DNA of 64,000 nucleotides from Lachnospiraceae bacterium (GCA_021770345.1 JAETRD010000001.1:186001-250000), one strand, 5' to 3'. Counted from the first letter of the stretch, positions 51,628 through 60,556 are shown. Program-made: numbers and translations. Notes: generated from the sequence alone by a model not told the origin.

Positions 51628-53492
51628 GTAAAATCCTGCTTTATCATCGCGCGCTCCCACAGATACGGCTGAATCCGGTTCCAGATATCCGCCGCCTCAT
51701 GAAGCGACCCGTCCCCGCCGTTTAAAAACCGCTGCAGATCCTGCCGCACCGCCTGCGGATCATCAACCAGCGCACAGTTCGCAAAGCCCGCGCTCGAGGC
51801 CGTGTCCTCAAAGAACTGCCGGTACGGCCCCCGCATCCAGTCCGCGATCGGCGCGTTAAAGCCGAGCTTCGTCCGGCGGTAACAGACCTCGTCCGGCATA
51901 AACGGCGCGCAGGCGTCCCGGACGATGGATTTCGACCAGCCGCCGTGAAGCTTCGAGCGCCAGCCCAAAGAAAACGCCAGCTCTACGATGCGGTAGTCCA
52001 GAAACGGCATCCGAATCTCAATCCCCGAGGCCATGCTGTCCCTGTCGTAGTTGCGCAGAAGCGTCGGCAGAATCGTCTCGTGCGTCGAGACAAACAGCGC
52101 CTTATTCAAATTGTCAAGCCGGTTCCAGTTCGGATGGCCGGCGTAGGCGCTGCGCACGTCCGCCCGCCCAAGCAGCTTTTTCGCCCGGTACCTAAACATA
52201 TATTCCCGGTAAAGCCGGTTTCTCTGCCGTTTAAACTCCGCGCTCCCCACCGGGATCCCCTCCTCGGAATTCTGGTTCAGATATGCCGTCGTGATCATGT
52301 CGATTTCCGCCTGATTCGCCGCGTCGGGATACGCCTTTACAACGTCAAAGCCGTAGCCCGCAAACAGCTCGTCGGCCGCATGCCCGTCCAGCGAAACCGT
52401 TGTGCCGTCAAGCCTCTCGCTGCGGTAGAGCTGCATCATCGGCACCTGCGGGTTCCCCCAGAGCTCCTCAAAGCAGTACAGCTGCTGTAAGAAATCATTT
52501 TCGGAGACCGCGGTGTCCACGTTCAGAAACGTATGTGGTATCCCGAGGTAATCGGTAACGGCTTTCGCATATTTCGTCTCGTCGAGCTCCGTGCCCGGGA
52601 AGCAGGCCACATAGGCGTGCTGCCAGTCTTTGTTCGCGCGCTCGTCGGCGACATTCCCCGAAATATAGGACATCCCGCAGATCGTCGCGGATGAGTCGAG
52701 GCCGCCGCTTAGCCCCGTCCCGAGCGTCACGTCGCTTCTCATGCGCAGTTTTACCGCATCCAAAAACAGCTCTCTAAACTGTTCCACCTGTTCCTCGTAG
52801 GCTTCCGGCACCTCCACCAGATGGTCGAGCGTGTTCCAGTAACGCTCGATTTTTAACGTCCCGCTCTGATACCACGCGTTGTGCCCCGCCGGGAAACGCC
52901 TGATGCCGCAGATCAGGCACTCCGGCTGATTCTCGTAGTGATTATCCGCAAAGTAGCGGTCAAACATGGCTTTGTTGGGCTCCACTGTATCAAGCAACGG
53001 AACCAGCGCTTTCATCTCCGACGCAAACGCCATGCCGCCTCCGGGAAACTCGGTATAAAACAGCGGCTTTACGCCGAAGCGGTCCCGCGAGAGAAACAGC
53101 CTCTGCATCTGCGCGTCCCAGATGGCAAACGTCCACATGCCGTTAAAGCGCTCCACGCATTTCTCGCCCCACTCCGCAAACGCCGCCAGAATCACCTCGG
53201 AATCGCTGTCGCCGCGAAACGTATGCCCCTTTTTTCGAAGCTCTTCGCGTATCTCGATAAAATTATAGATTTCCCCGTTGAAAGTCAGCTCGTAGCGCCC
53301 GTTCGCATAGGACATCGGCTGGCTCCCCGCTCCGGACAAATCCAGAATTGAAAGCCTGCGGTGGCCGAGCGTCACGCCGCCCTCCTGCCAGAGCCCGCTG
53401 CCATCCGGCCCGCGGTGGTACATCGTATCGAGACATTTGATCGCCAGTTCGCGGTCCACCTTTTTCTCAACCACACCGTAAATTCCGCACAT
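51600..53492 (-). CDS. asnB: Asparagine synthase (glutamine-hydrolysing)-like amidotransferase
   Basis: 630 residues, normal length. Cys2 after Met is the glutaminase nucleophile (M-C-G-I-Y-G-V-V); Y-H-R-G-P-D-G-S-G, F-N-G-E-I-Y-N and S-D-S-E-V-I complete that domain. The synthetase domain has the pyrophosphate loop L-S-G-G-L-D-S-S and D-G-H-A-A-D-E-L-F-A-G-Y. It could make asparagine. However, AsnB-like enzymes in polysaccharide loci often amidate uronic acids, and this one sits in the glycan operon together with ugd. Confidence 0.9.
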   Translation of the reverse strand: MCGIYGVVEKKVDRELAIKCLDTMYHRGPDGSGLWQEGGVTLGHRRLSILDLSGAGSQPMSYANGRYELTFNGEIYNFIEIREELRKKGHTFRGDSDSEVILAAFAEWGEKCVERFNGMWTFAIWDAQMQRLFLSRDRFGVKPLFYTEFPGGGMAFASEMKALVPLLDTVEPNKAMFDRYFADNHYENQPECLICGIRRFPAGHNAWYQSGTLKIERYWNTLDHLVEVPEAYEEQVEQFRELFLDAVKLRMRSDVTLGTGLSGGLDSSATICGMSYISGNVADERANKDWQHAYVACFPGTELDETKYAKAVTDYLGIPHTFLNVDTAVSENDFLQQLYCFEELWGNPQVPMMQLYRSERLDGTTVSLDGHAADELFAGYGFDVVKAYPDAANQAEIDMITTAYLNQNSEEGIPVGSAEFKRQRNRLYREYMFRYRAKKLLGRADVRSAYAGHPNWNRLDNLNKALFVSTHETILPTLLRNYDRDSMASGIEIRMPFLDYRIVELAFSLGWRSKLHGGWSKSIVRDACAPFMPDEVCYRRTKLGFNAPIADWMRGPYRQFFEDTASSAGFANCALVDDPQAVRQDLQRFLNGGDGSLHEAADIWNRIQPYLWERAMIKQDFTRRDFKVQA

Positions 53493-53516
53493 AGTTTCCC
53501 TCCACAGCCATACGGC

Positions 53517-54245
53517 TTACTTTTTGTGTATCAGATACAGATAGCGGGTATTTGTCACCAGATAGCGCCGAAACAGCCGTTTCGGGTCCTGCATCAGCCG
53601 GTACAGCCACTCGAGCGAAAGCTTCTGCATCCAGGCAGGCGCCCGCTTAATATTGCCCGCATGGTAGTCAAAACCGGCTCCGACGCCGATCATCACGCCG
53701 CCGACCCGGCCTTTATGGGCATACATCCAGTTTTCCTGCTTCGGCGCGCCGAGCCCCACCCAGATGATATCCGCGCCCGATTCGTTGATCGCGCGCACCG
53801 CCTCCGCATCCTCCGCGTCGCTAAGCGGCCGGAACGGCGGCGACACCATCCCCGCAATCGCAAGCCCGGGGTACTGGCGCTCTAATTTCTCCCGGAGCAT
53901 CGCAAGCGTCTCCTTTGAGCTGCCGTAAAAATAATGGCGCAGCCCGTTGTCACGCGCAAAGAGCGCCAGCATCAAATCCGGCCCGGTCACGCGCTCCGCC
54001 TGTGCGTAGCCGTGCTTCCTGCTGTACACCGACAGCGGCTTGCCGTCCGGCAGCACAAATGCGGCCTCCTTCTGCACCGTGTGGTAGTGCGCGTCGTCAT
54101 GCGCCGTCACGGTCGTGTGGACATTGCCGACACAGATATACTTCCCGCGCAGCTCCCCGATATGCTCCTCGATAAGCGCCACCGTCTTTTTCATGTCGGT
54201 GACAAGAATGTCTGTCCCCAAAATATTGCATGTCGTAAGTTCCAT
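53517..54245 (-). CDS. WecG/TagA/CpsF-family glycosyltransferase (GT26)
   Basis: 242 residues. I-L-G-T-D-I-L-V-T-D near the start, then T-V-T-A-H-D-D, F-V-L-P-D-G-K-P-L-S-V-Y, R-V-T-G-P-D-L-M and I-W-V-G-L-G-A-P-K-Q-E-N-W-M are the family signature; the aspartate in P-D-G is the proposed catalytic base. Members add N-acetylmannosamine or its uronic acid to a lipid-linked GlcNAc. A basic C-terminal tail anchors it at the membrane. Here it probably adds the second sugar of a unit. Confidence 0.92.
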   Translation of the reverse strand: MELTTCNILGTDILVTDMKKTVALIEEHIGELRGKYICVGNVHTTVTAHDDAHYHTVQKEAAFVLPDGKPLSVYSRKHGYAQAERVTGPDLMLALFARDNGLRHYFYGSSKETLAMLREKLERQYPGLAIAGMVSPPFRPLSDAEDAEAVRAINESGADIIWVGLGAPKQENWMYAHKGRVGGVMIGVGAGFDYHAGNIKRAPAWMQKLSLEWLYRLMQDPKRLFRRYLVTNTRYLYLIHKK

Positions 54246-54271
54246 ATGCTTCCTTTACCGCCCTCACTGTG

Positions 54272-54338
54272 TTTGTTAAGTCCAAATTATATTTCGCTTG
54301 CCACTCCCGCCATATTTGTTAAGTCCAAATTATACTTC
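54272..54338. repeat. Two 24-base direct repeats in an intergenic gap
   Basis: Bases 54272-54295 and 54315-54338 are identical but for one base, 43 bases apart, with the theme TTTGTTAAGTCCAAATTATA. On the minus strand each carries TATAAT followed by TTGGACTTAA. They fill most of the gap before the WecG-like gene. Confidence 0.65.
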
Positions 54339-54352
54339 ACACCCGCACCGGC

Positions 54353-55174
54353 TTATCTCGAGACGACCTCTAACGGAATATCCCCGATGTAGGACGGCAG
54401 CAGGCTGAACGTGCTGTTGTAGCTGCCGAGAATCTTTCTGCATTTTGAGAGCGCGAGCATCTCGACAAACGCGTCCTCAATCCCCTCTTTCGAATCCCGG
54501 TCGATAATCCCCTTCTCGTTAAAAATCAGCTTTTCCGCCGGGAAGGCCGCTCGCAGCTCGTCTCTGACCGCGGCGTCATCCGTCGCCACGAAAAAGTCTG
54601 TCCGCGCATCTGCCGCAAGCTCCCGTCTCATCCGCTCGACAAACAGCGACAGCGGACTATTTGCGATCGCCTCGGTGTGGTCGGTGCGCCGCACATGCAC
54701 GCCGACGGAATGTTCTCCCAGCCGCCCAAACAGCGCCGCCCCCTTCTCCTCGATCTTTCTGCCGGGCCGAAGGAAACGGTAACTGTCCGCGCCAAGCGCA
54801 CAGACCGGTCCAAACGTCTTAAAGTAGACCGCCGGCTCTTTCCGGAGCATTTCCAGCACGCCCTCATAGCCCTGCTGCTCTTTGATGCGCTCCACGTCGT
54901 CGCACTCCAAAAACAGGCTCGCCCTCCCCCGCCATTTCTTTTTTTCACGGTCCCCGCGCAGCCGTGCCACAGGCTCCTTTTTCAGACCGTTCTCGCTGAT
55001 CTCGACCACCTGCATCGGCAGGTCAAACAGCTCCGACGCACGGATATTGCAGCCTGCCTCGCGCTTCCAGATTACGACGAGCTCGCGCCCGAGCTCCTCT
55101 GCCAGCGCATAAGCGCTTGCCAGCCCAAGCAGACGATTTCCGAGTCCCGCACACGGTTCCACAATCAGCATCAT
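54353..55174 (-). CDS. Fucosyltransferase-like glycosyltransferase
   Basis: 273 residues. G-L-G-N-R-L-L-G-L-A-S-A-Y-A-L-A near the N-terminus and the nucleotide-binding V-G-V-H-V-R-R-T-D-H (about 155-165) resemble the fucosyltransferase GT-B superfamily, nearer to the NodZ/O-fucosyltransferase type than to the GT11 gene at 57096. F-F-V-A-T-D-D and S-x-Y-N-S-T-F-S-L-L are at the expected later places. GDP-fucose is made in the same locus, which supports this reading. Acceptor unknown. Confidence 0.7.
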   Translation of the reverse strand: MMLIVEPCAGLGNRLLGLASAYALAEELGRELVVIWKREAGCNIRASELFDLPMQVVEISENGLKKEPVARLRGDREKKKWRGRASLFLECDDVERIKEQQGYEGVLEMLRKEPAVYFKTFGPVCALGADSYRFLRPGRKIEEKGAALFGRLGEHSVGVHVRRTDHTEAIANSPLSLFVERMRRELAADARTDFFVATDDAAVRDELRAAFPAEKLIFNEKGIIDRDSKEGIEDAFVEMLALSKCRKILGSYNSTFSLLPSYIGDIPLEVVSR

Positions 55175-55242
55175 GTTTCCTCCCTGTCATACACTTTTGC
55201 AAAATTTCAACATCCCCCGGCCCCGCCGGCCTGCACCCGGTA

Positions 55243-56982
55243 TTACACTTCCTGTTTCCGGCGCACCGCTTTGTCTTCCACCTGGTAGACAATATCGCAG
55301 TTCTTAATCGTAGACAGCCGGTGCGCGATAATCAGCATCGTCATCCGTCCCTGTAAACTGTCGATGGCCTCCATCACCGCCTCCTCGGTCTCCGTATCGA
55401 GCGCCGAGGTCGCCTCGTCAAGCACGAGCACCTCCGGTTTGCGGTAGAGCGCCCGCGCAATCCCGATTCGCTGCCGCTGTCCGCCGGAAAGCCGCACCCC
55501 GGCCTCGCCGATCATCGTGTCAAGCCCTTCGTCCAGCGATTTCACAAAATCGTCTAACTGCGCCTGGCGCAGCGCGTCCCAGATTGCCGCATCATCGATG
55601 CCCTCCGCCTGACCGAACGCAATGTTGTTTCGGATCGTGTCGTCAAGCATGTAAATCGTCTGCGGGATATAACCGATCTTGTCATGCCAGCCCCGGTAGG
55701 ATTCGGCAATGTCCGTCCCGTCCACGGCAATCCGGCCTTCCTGCGGCTTTAACACGCCTAAAATCAGATCCACCATCGTGGTCTTTCCCGCGCCGGACGG
55801 ACCGATAAACGCCACGGAGGTATTCTTCGGAATCGTCACATTGATATCGGAGAGCACCGGCTCCTCCGTATCCGGGTAAGAAAAGGTCAGATGCTCCACC
55901 GCAATCTCCCGCTCGAGCAAAACTTCTCTGTAGTCCCCGCTCTCGATATCCGCAAGCTCCATGTCGCGGATCGCCGCGTACTGGTCTCCGATTTTGCGGA
56001 TCACTACACCGTTGTGGATGATCGACGCCAGATATTCGGACATCTTATTTGCGGATGGGAGCAGGTAAAAGGCCGCGGCTGCAAACACTGCGAGCGTCCC
56101 GACAAACTCGCCCGGGTCCGTCGTCGTCGTGCTGATCCGCACGATGATCGCAGCCATCAGCCCGACGATGCAAAGCGCCTCCATAATCGGTTTCGGCACC
56201 GAGCTTAAGAAAGAATTCTGCTTGATCACATAGGTATATTTCCCGTTCTGCTTAATGAAGTCATTCTCAAAATAAGCCTCGCGGTTGGCGATCTTAATCT
56301 CCTTAATGCCGCCGAACGCCTGCTGCATGCACTGGAGAATCTTCGCGTTATAAATTCTCCGGTCCTCGCCGAAGCCCGCCAAAATTCTGCGCAACTTTTT
56401 CATAAAGAGAAATACCATGATTCCCATCGCGACTGCGACAAAAAAGGTAATCAGCGGATCCTTCACTACCAAAAAGACAATCATCACGCCGCTGACGCAG
56501 ACTTCCGACGCCAGCTGCAGCATATTCTGCACCGCCGCATAAAACATTTCCGGGTCCGTGTTGATATCGCGCATCAGCTCCGCGCTGTTGTGATTGAGGA
56601 AGAACGTGTATTCCTGCCGGATGTAGTACTTCATCATGCGGTCCTGCATTTCCTCTTTTCCGTAGTAGGCAAAGCTGTAGAGCAGGTTGTTCATATAGAT
56701 GATAAATCCGTTCTTCGCCACATACACAAACATAATCGCCACCGCGATCGCAATCACCAGCTGATTCGCGTCGGAAAACGAGAACAGATCGTAGAAATAG
56801 CGGACATACTTATCCTCCAGCAGCTGCTCCGGATCCATGACCGCCTGAATAAACGGGAGCAGCACGCCGACGCCAAGCAGGCTGACCGCCGAGTTAATCA
56901 GAATCATCACCGCGACATAGACAAGCCTGCCCTTCTGCCTCCTGTCAAATACCTTAAATACACTTCTCACTAAATCTTTCAT
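55243..56982 (-). CDS. ABC exporter, half-size (MsbA/PglK-like)
   Basis: 579 residues: six membrane spans (about 15-320) and a C-terminal ATPase with F-I-G-P-S-G-A-G-K-T-T (Walker A), V-R-L-S-G-G-Q-R-Q-R-I-G-I-A-R-A-L (signature) and V-L-D-E-A-T-S-A-L-D (Walker B), then A-H-R-L-S-T-I. A homodimer is expected. Inside a glycan locus, such exporters (PglK type) flip lipid-linked oligosaccharide. With no Wzx protein visible, this is the prime flippase candidate. It could also export another compound. Confidence 0.88.
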   Translation of the reverse strand: MKDLVRSVFKVFDRRQKGRLVYVAVMILINSAVSLLGVGVLLPFIQAVMDPEQLLEDKYVRYFYDLFSFSDANQLVIAIAVAIMFVYVAKNGFIIYMNNLLYSFAYYGKEEMQDRMMKYYIRQEYTFFLNHNSAELMRDINTDPEMFYAAVQNMLQLASEVCVSGVMIVFLVVKDPLITFFVAVAMGIMVFLFMKKLRRILAGFGEDRRIYNAKILQCMQQAFGGIKEIKIANREAYFENDFIKQNGKYTYVIKQNSFLSSVPKPIMEALCIVGLMAAIIVRISTTTTDPGEFVGTLAVFAAAAFYLLPSANKMSEYLASIIHNGVVIRKIGDQYAAIRDMELADIESGDYREVLLEREIAVEHLTFSYPDTEEPVLSDINVTIPKNTSVAFIGPSGAGKTTMVDLILGVLKPQEGRIAVDGTDIAESYRGWHDKIGYIPQTIYMLDDTIRNNIAFGQAEGIDDAAIWDALRQAQLDDFVKSLDEGLDTMIGEAGVRLSGGQRQRIGIARALYRKPEVLVLDEATSALDTETEEAVMEAIDSLQGRMTMLIIAHRLSTIKNCDIVYQVEDKAVRRKQEV

Positions 56983-56986
56983 ATTT

Positions 56987-57092
56987 CCTCCATGCGCACA
57001 CGTTTTTTGTGCATATCAAATTTGTGCGTGTACGCACAAATTTGGGATTGAAAATTTTAATTTTCAATCTTTACCTCATGCGCACATACGTT
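56987..57092. repeat. Palindrome cluster bracketed by direct repeats
   Basis: Two strong palindromes lie side by side: arms AAATTTGTGCGT/ACGCACAAATTT (57018-57043) and GATTGAAAATT/AATTTTCAATC (57046-57069). On each side is a direct repeat: CCTC(C)ATGCGCACA at 56987-57000 and CCTCATGCGCACATACGTT at 57074-57092. The right copy abuts the stop of the GT11 gene and the left one contains the ribosome site of the ABC exporter gene. This looks like a small inserted element or an RNA control device. Confidence 0.65.
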
Positions 57093-57095
57093 GCG

Positions 57096-57941
57096 TCAGC
57101 AAATCAGCCATCCCTTCCGCCTCATCCGCTCGCTTAAGATGTCGTCCGGCATAATCACAAGCGCATCCGGGTTCCCGTTCAGATAGGCCGCCCAGGTGGA
57201 AAACGTGCTGTTCGACAAAATCAGATTCCGGCATGACGCCATCAGGAAAAATTCGTCGATATCAGAGAAATCCCCCAGCTCCGACACATAGGTCATCCGC
57301 CGCGCCTCATCCAGTTTTTCGAGCGCTTCTGCGGCACGCATTCTGTCATTCGTAAAAATAATGTAGGAAACGCCCGGCCGCTCCTGTTCCATCCGCGCGA
57401 CGGCACGGGAAAAATATGCGCCGGACGGCCCTCCGATATCGCCGCCGCGGATGTGCACCGCACAGGTCGGCTCCGCCGCAAACTGCTCCCGCAGCTCACT
57501 GACACGGCTGCTCTGCGCATAGGCCGGCGTCATCATGTCCCGAATCTCGTCGAGGTATTCCTCAAAGTAGGTCAGATGCTGCCAGTACCCCAGCAGATAC
57601 TTGTCGCGCAGTCCCTTCTTCTCGAATACCCGCGGGTCGATATCGTTGACGTCGTATCGTCCGCCCCGGTTTAAAAATACCTCGCGCTCCTTGATCACCC
57701 GGTATCTGAGGTCCCGGCGCAGCCGCTTAAACAGCTTTTCGGCGCCGTTTCGGTTCGGAAAAGACTCCCGCGCGTCGTATTTCAGATTGAATTTGTCCAG
57801 CTCGAAATCCCGCAGGGTCGAATTGTCACACTCCGACGTGTCCAATACCAGTTTATCGTTGTCCCGCCGGGCCGCGGCATAGCCGCACGCGTAATTAAAC
57901 AGCTGATTGCCCATGCCGTCCCCGATTTTTACTACTACCAT
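57096..57941 (-). CDS. GT11 alpha-1,2-fucosyltransferase family
   Basis: 281 residues. M-V-V-V-K-I-G-D-G-M-G-N-Q-L-F-N-Y-A is the standard GT11 start. The conserved donor motif H-x-R-R-x-D appears as H-I-R-G-G-D (about 166-171), so the second arginine is a glycine; I-F-T-N-D and L-S-N-S-T-F-S-T-W-A-A complete the set. It would attach L-fucose from GDP-fucose, usually to a terminal galactose in alpha-1,2 linkage, as in H-type antigens. The motif change may alter donor binding. Confidence 0.87.
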   Translation of the reverse strand: MVVVKIGDGMGNQLFNYACGYAAARRDNDKLVLDTSECDNSTLRDFELDKFNLKYDARESFPNRNGAEKLFKRLRRDLRYRVIKEREVFLNRGGRYDVNDIDPRVFEKKGLRDKYLLGYWQHLTYFEEYLDEIRDMMTPAYAQSSRVSELREQFAAEPTCAVHIRGGDIGGPSGAYFSRAVARMEQERPGVSYIIFTNDRMRAAEALEKLDEARRMTYVSELGDFSDIDEFFLMASCRNLILSNSTFSTWAAYLNGNPDALVIMPDDILSERMRRKGWLIC

Positions 57942-57993
57942 TCCGGCTCTCTCCCATCTTTCCTTTCACTCCGCCGCAGACGGCGCCGACCTC

Positions 57994-59814
57994 TCACTCC
58001 GTCCCCGAAATACGGTCTGATGATTCCTCATCGGGGATATAGACGCTATACTCCGCGGTCTGATACACCAGTTTGTAGGGATGTTCCTCGATAAACGCTG
58101 ACACCAGCGCCACCTTCGGGTGCTCCTGCTCCACGGCCGTCTTACACATCACCACAATCGGATAGTCGACAACCTCCGCGAGCTGCTGTTCTATCTTTTC
58201 GTAGGTGATAAACTCCGTCTCAATCCAGCCGCCGCAGCCCTCGTTGTAGGGCGGCATGCCGGAGAGATAATTTAAGATGGGCGCCGCGCCGCCCACGATC
58301 AGCCTGCGCTCCCCGTCGTCATACTGCCGCAGATGCGCCGTGATCTCCTCAAGCTCATCCACCACAGCAGCCTCATAACTCATAAAACGCAGTTCCTCGA
58401 GCGAAAACGCTTTGACCTCGTCGGTGGTCGCATAGCGCGCTCTCGTCAGATACAGGCTCTGCCATGCAGTCAGCCCGACACACCAGACAACGGCAAACAG
58501 CGTCAGCTGTACGCCCACGCCGGGCAGCCGCGCCGCCCATGACATCCCACCGGCCGCGGCATTCCCCGCCGCACCCACAGCTCCCGTCTCCGCCTTCCTG
58601 CCCGCAAAAAATTCGGATTTTCGCAGCGCGTCCCCGACAACGATTGCGATAAACGGAAGCGCAAAGAAAATCTCGTTGCAGATATGCGGGATTCCCGTGT
58701 TCGAACCGATCGGCATCAGCACCGTGAGGACACCCGCACAGAGCGCGAGATTCTTAAACTCCTGCGGGTACGTTTCGCTCCGCAGAATCAGTATCACACA
58801 CACATAAATCAGCGCGACCACGACGGCCAGCGCATTCAGATAATCAAACACAACCCCGTAGAGGACGGAAAAGCCGATGACGCGGTCAAGCCCGAACAGC
58901 TTTCCCAAAAGAAGCAGCACAACCGCCGCCGGAATCCCGCAGCGCAGCGCCCGCTCCGCCCTCGGAAACTTCTTTGCGGCAAATGCGACCGCCGCAAGCA
59001 CTGCGAGAAGCAACAGCCCGCGCAGCGCCCCCTTCACGTTCGCCATCACCATATTTCCGATCGTATGCCCGTCCTGTGAGTTTCCGGCATACAGGAACAT
59101 CTCTATTAACATCTCGCCGTATTTCTCAAAGCCGCAGGTGCCCGCAATCAGCGCCGCCGCATAGGCAAGCCCGGCTGCAAAGCCGATCACGCACCAGAGA
59201 ATCTGCCGCCAGAAATATGCGCTGTTTTTCTTTTGATACAGATCATAGAACAGCACTGCAAACACGCCGAATTGCAGCAGCGAGGAAATCTTGCACAGAC
59301 ATGCCATCACCATAAAGAAGACGGAGACCGCGAGCATCCACGGCTTTTCGTCATTGACCGCGAGAATCAGAAAATACAGCGCCGTCAGCGCCATGACCGC
59401 CACGCCCGTCGCATAGATAAAGTAGTGGAAATTACATTTTGCAAACAGCACCGCGAGTGCGAGCGCCGGCAATACCAGACAGTCATTGCGGTATTTCCGG
59501 TAAATGCGGTAGCTCAGATAGCACATATAGTACACCGCGAGCACCCAGATGATCTCGGTCCCCAGATACGTCGGAATGTGCAGCCAGTCAAAGACCACAA
59601 AAAAAGCCGCCCCGATCACCTCGGTCAAAAGAATCGGAAGGTAGACGCTGCCGATATCCTCAAAGCAGAAGCGGTACTGGTTGATGCTGAGCCCCACATC
59701 GCTGACATCCACGCCGTACAGCAGGCCGGACAGCGGGAAAACAGGAATCAGCGCGATCAGCACAATCCATATCCATTTATAGTTCTCTGTCATCCATCGT
59801 TTTGCCTGTTCCAT
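57994..59814 (-). CDS. Large multi-span membrane protein, probable GT-C glycosyltransferase
   Basis: The start at 59814 (M-E-Q-A-K-R-W-M) gives 606 residues; the frame opens 13 codons earlier. One span near 15, then a loop with Y-G-V-D-V-S-D-V-G-L-S-I-N, an acidic extracytoplasmic loop of the GT-C type, then about 11 spans and a soluble C-terminal domain (about 460-606). Together with the EamA pair and the GT2 just upstream it makes a complete lipid-phosphate sugar route: synthase, flippase, transferase. Transferase activity is inference. Confidence 0.62.
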   Translation of the reverse strand: MEQAKRWMTENYKWIWIVLIALIPVFPLSGLLYGVDVSDVGLSINQYRFCFEDIGSVYLPILLTEVIGAAFFVVFDWLHIPTYLGTEIIWVLAVYYMCYLSYRIYRKYRNDCLVLPALALAVLFAKCNFHYFIYATGVAVMALTALYFLILAVNDEKPWMLAVSVFFMVMACLCKISSLLQFGVFAVLFYDLYQKKNSAYFWRQILWCVIGFAAGLAYAAALIAGTCGFEKYGEMLIEMFLYAGNSQDGHTIGNMVMANVKGALRGLLLLAVLAAVAFAAKKFPRAERALRCGIPAAVVLLLLGKLFGLDRVIGFSVLYGVVFDYLNALAVVVALIYVCVILILRSETYPQEFKNLALCAGVLTVLMPIGSNTGIPHICNEIFFALPFIAIVVGDALRKSEFFAGRKAETGAVGAAGNAAAGGMSWAARLPGVGVQLTLFAVVWCVGLTAWQSLYLTRARYATTDEVKAFSLEELRFMSYEAAVVDELEEITAHLRQYDDGERRLIVGGAAPILNYLSGMPPYNEGCGGWIETEFITYEKIEQQLAEVVDYPIVVMCKTAVEQEHPKVALVSAFIEEHPYKLVYQTAEYSVYIPDEESSDRISGTE

Positions 59815-59821
59815 AATCACC

Positions 59822-60148
59822 TCATGAGATTGCCACACAGACAGCGCCCGCAATGATACACGCGACGCCGATTATCTTCTTTTTCGAAATATGCTCCTTT
59901 AACACCACAAACGACAAAAGCATCGTCCAGATATACGTCAGCGAGCCCATCGGCATCACGACCGAATAATCGAGAACCCGCAGGATATAAATATTAAACA
60001 GCGCCGCAAGCACATACAAAAATCCGCCGATATAGAGATCCGCGCACTTTAACATGCCAAGCACCCCGTCGCAGCCCGAAGCTTTCTTAAAAAACAGCGA
60101 GGCCGTCGCGGCAATCGCCGCCATCACAATCATAAGCAGATAAATCAT
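59822..60148 (-). CDS. Half-size EamA/SMR-like transporter
   Basis: 108 residues, four spans: M-I-Y-L-L-M-I-V-M-A-A-I-A-A-T-A-S-L-F-F-K (start), a P-M-G-S-L-T-Y-I-W-T segment in the third span, and a final I-I-A-G-A-V-C-V. It overlaps its sister gene by four bases (ATGA). This is the architecture of ArnE/ArnF, which move undecaprenyl-phosphate aminoarabinose across the membrane as a heterodimer. Alternative: small multidrug efflux, less likely given the neighbours. Confidence 0.75.
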   Translation of the reverse strand: MIYLLMIVMAAIAATASLFFKKASGCDGVLGMLKCADLYIGGFLYVLAALFNIYILRVLDYSVVMPMGSLTYIWTMLLSFVVLKEHISKKKIIGVACIIAGAVCVAIS

Positions 60149-60486
60149 TCCTCGTCACCTCCGCTGATTAACACAATTCCCGTCATGATGATAAGAACCC
60201 CGACAATCTTCCCGGCGGTGACCGCCTCGTCAAACACGATGGCTCCGAGCACGATGCTGATCACATAGTTGATGCTCTGCATCGGCTGCAGCACCGACAG
60301 TTTGCCGAATTTGTAGGCGGTCAGCATAAACAGCGCACCGAGTCCGTAAAAGGCGAACCCGCACAGCGCCACAAAGATCCCCTGCTCCGCTGACAGCTTC
60401 CACAGCATCTGCCCCACACAGGCACAGACGGCGGATGCCATCATGATCAATATTCCCTTTTTGTTCCTCGCAAATGATTCCAACAT
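60145..60486 (-). CDS. Half-size EamA/SMR-like transporter, sister subunit
   Basis: The start at 60486 has AGAGGA with six bases spacing; upstream codons lack one. 113 residues, four spans, with A-S-A-V-C-A-C-V-G-Q-M-L-W-K-L-S, L-Q-P-M-Q-S-I-N-Y-V and I-M-T-G-I-V-L-I-S. The pair with the next gene is translationally coupled. In each half the conserved P-M precedes a span, as in ArnE/F-type flippases. Confidence 0.75.
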   Translation of the reverse strand: MLESFARNKKGILIMMASAVCACVGQMLWKLSAEQGIFVALCGFAFYGLGALFMLTAYKFGKLSVLQPMQSINYVISIVLGAIVFDEAVTAGKIVGVLIIMTGIVLISGGDEE

Positions 60487-60556
60487 CATCGTTCCTCTTA
60501 AAAGCGAGCGGTACACGCTCCGGTTCATGCGTCTTACGACGCCGTTTTCTGCAAGT

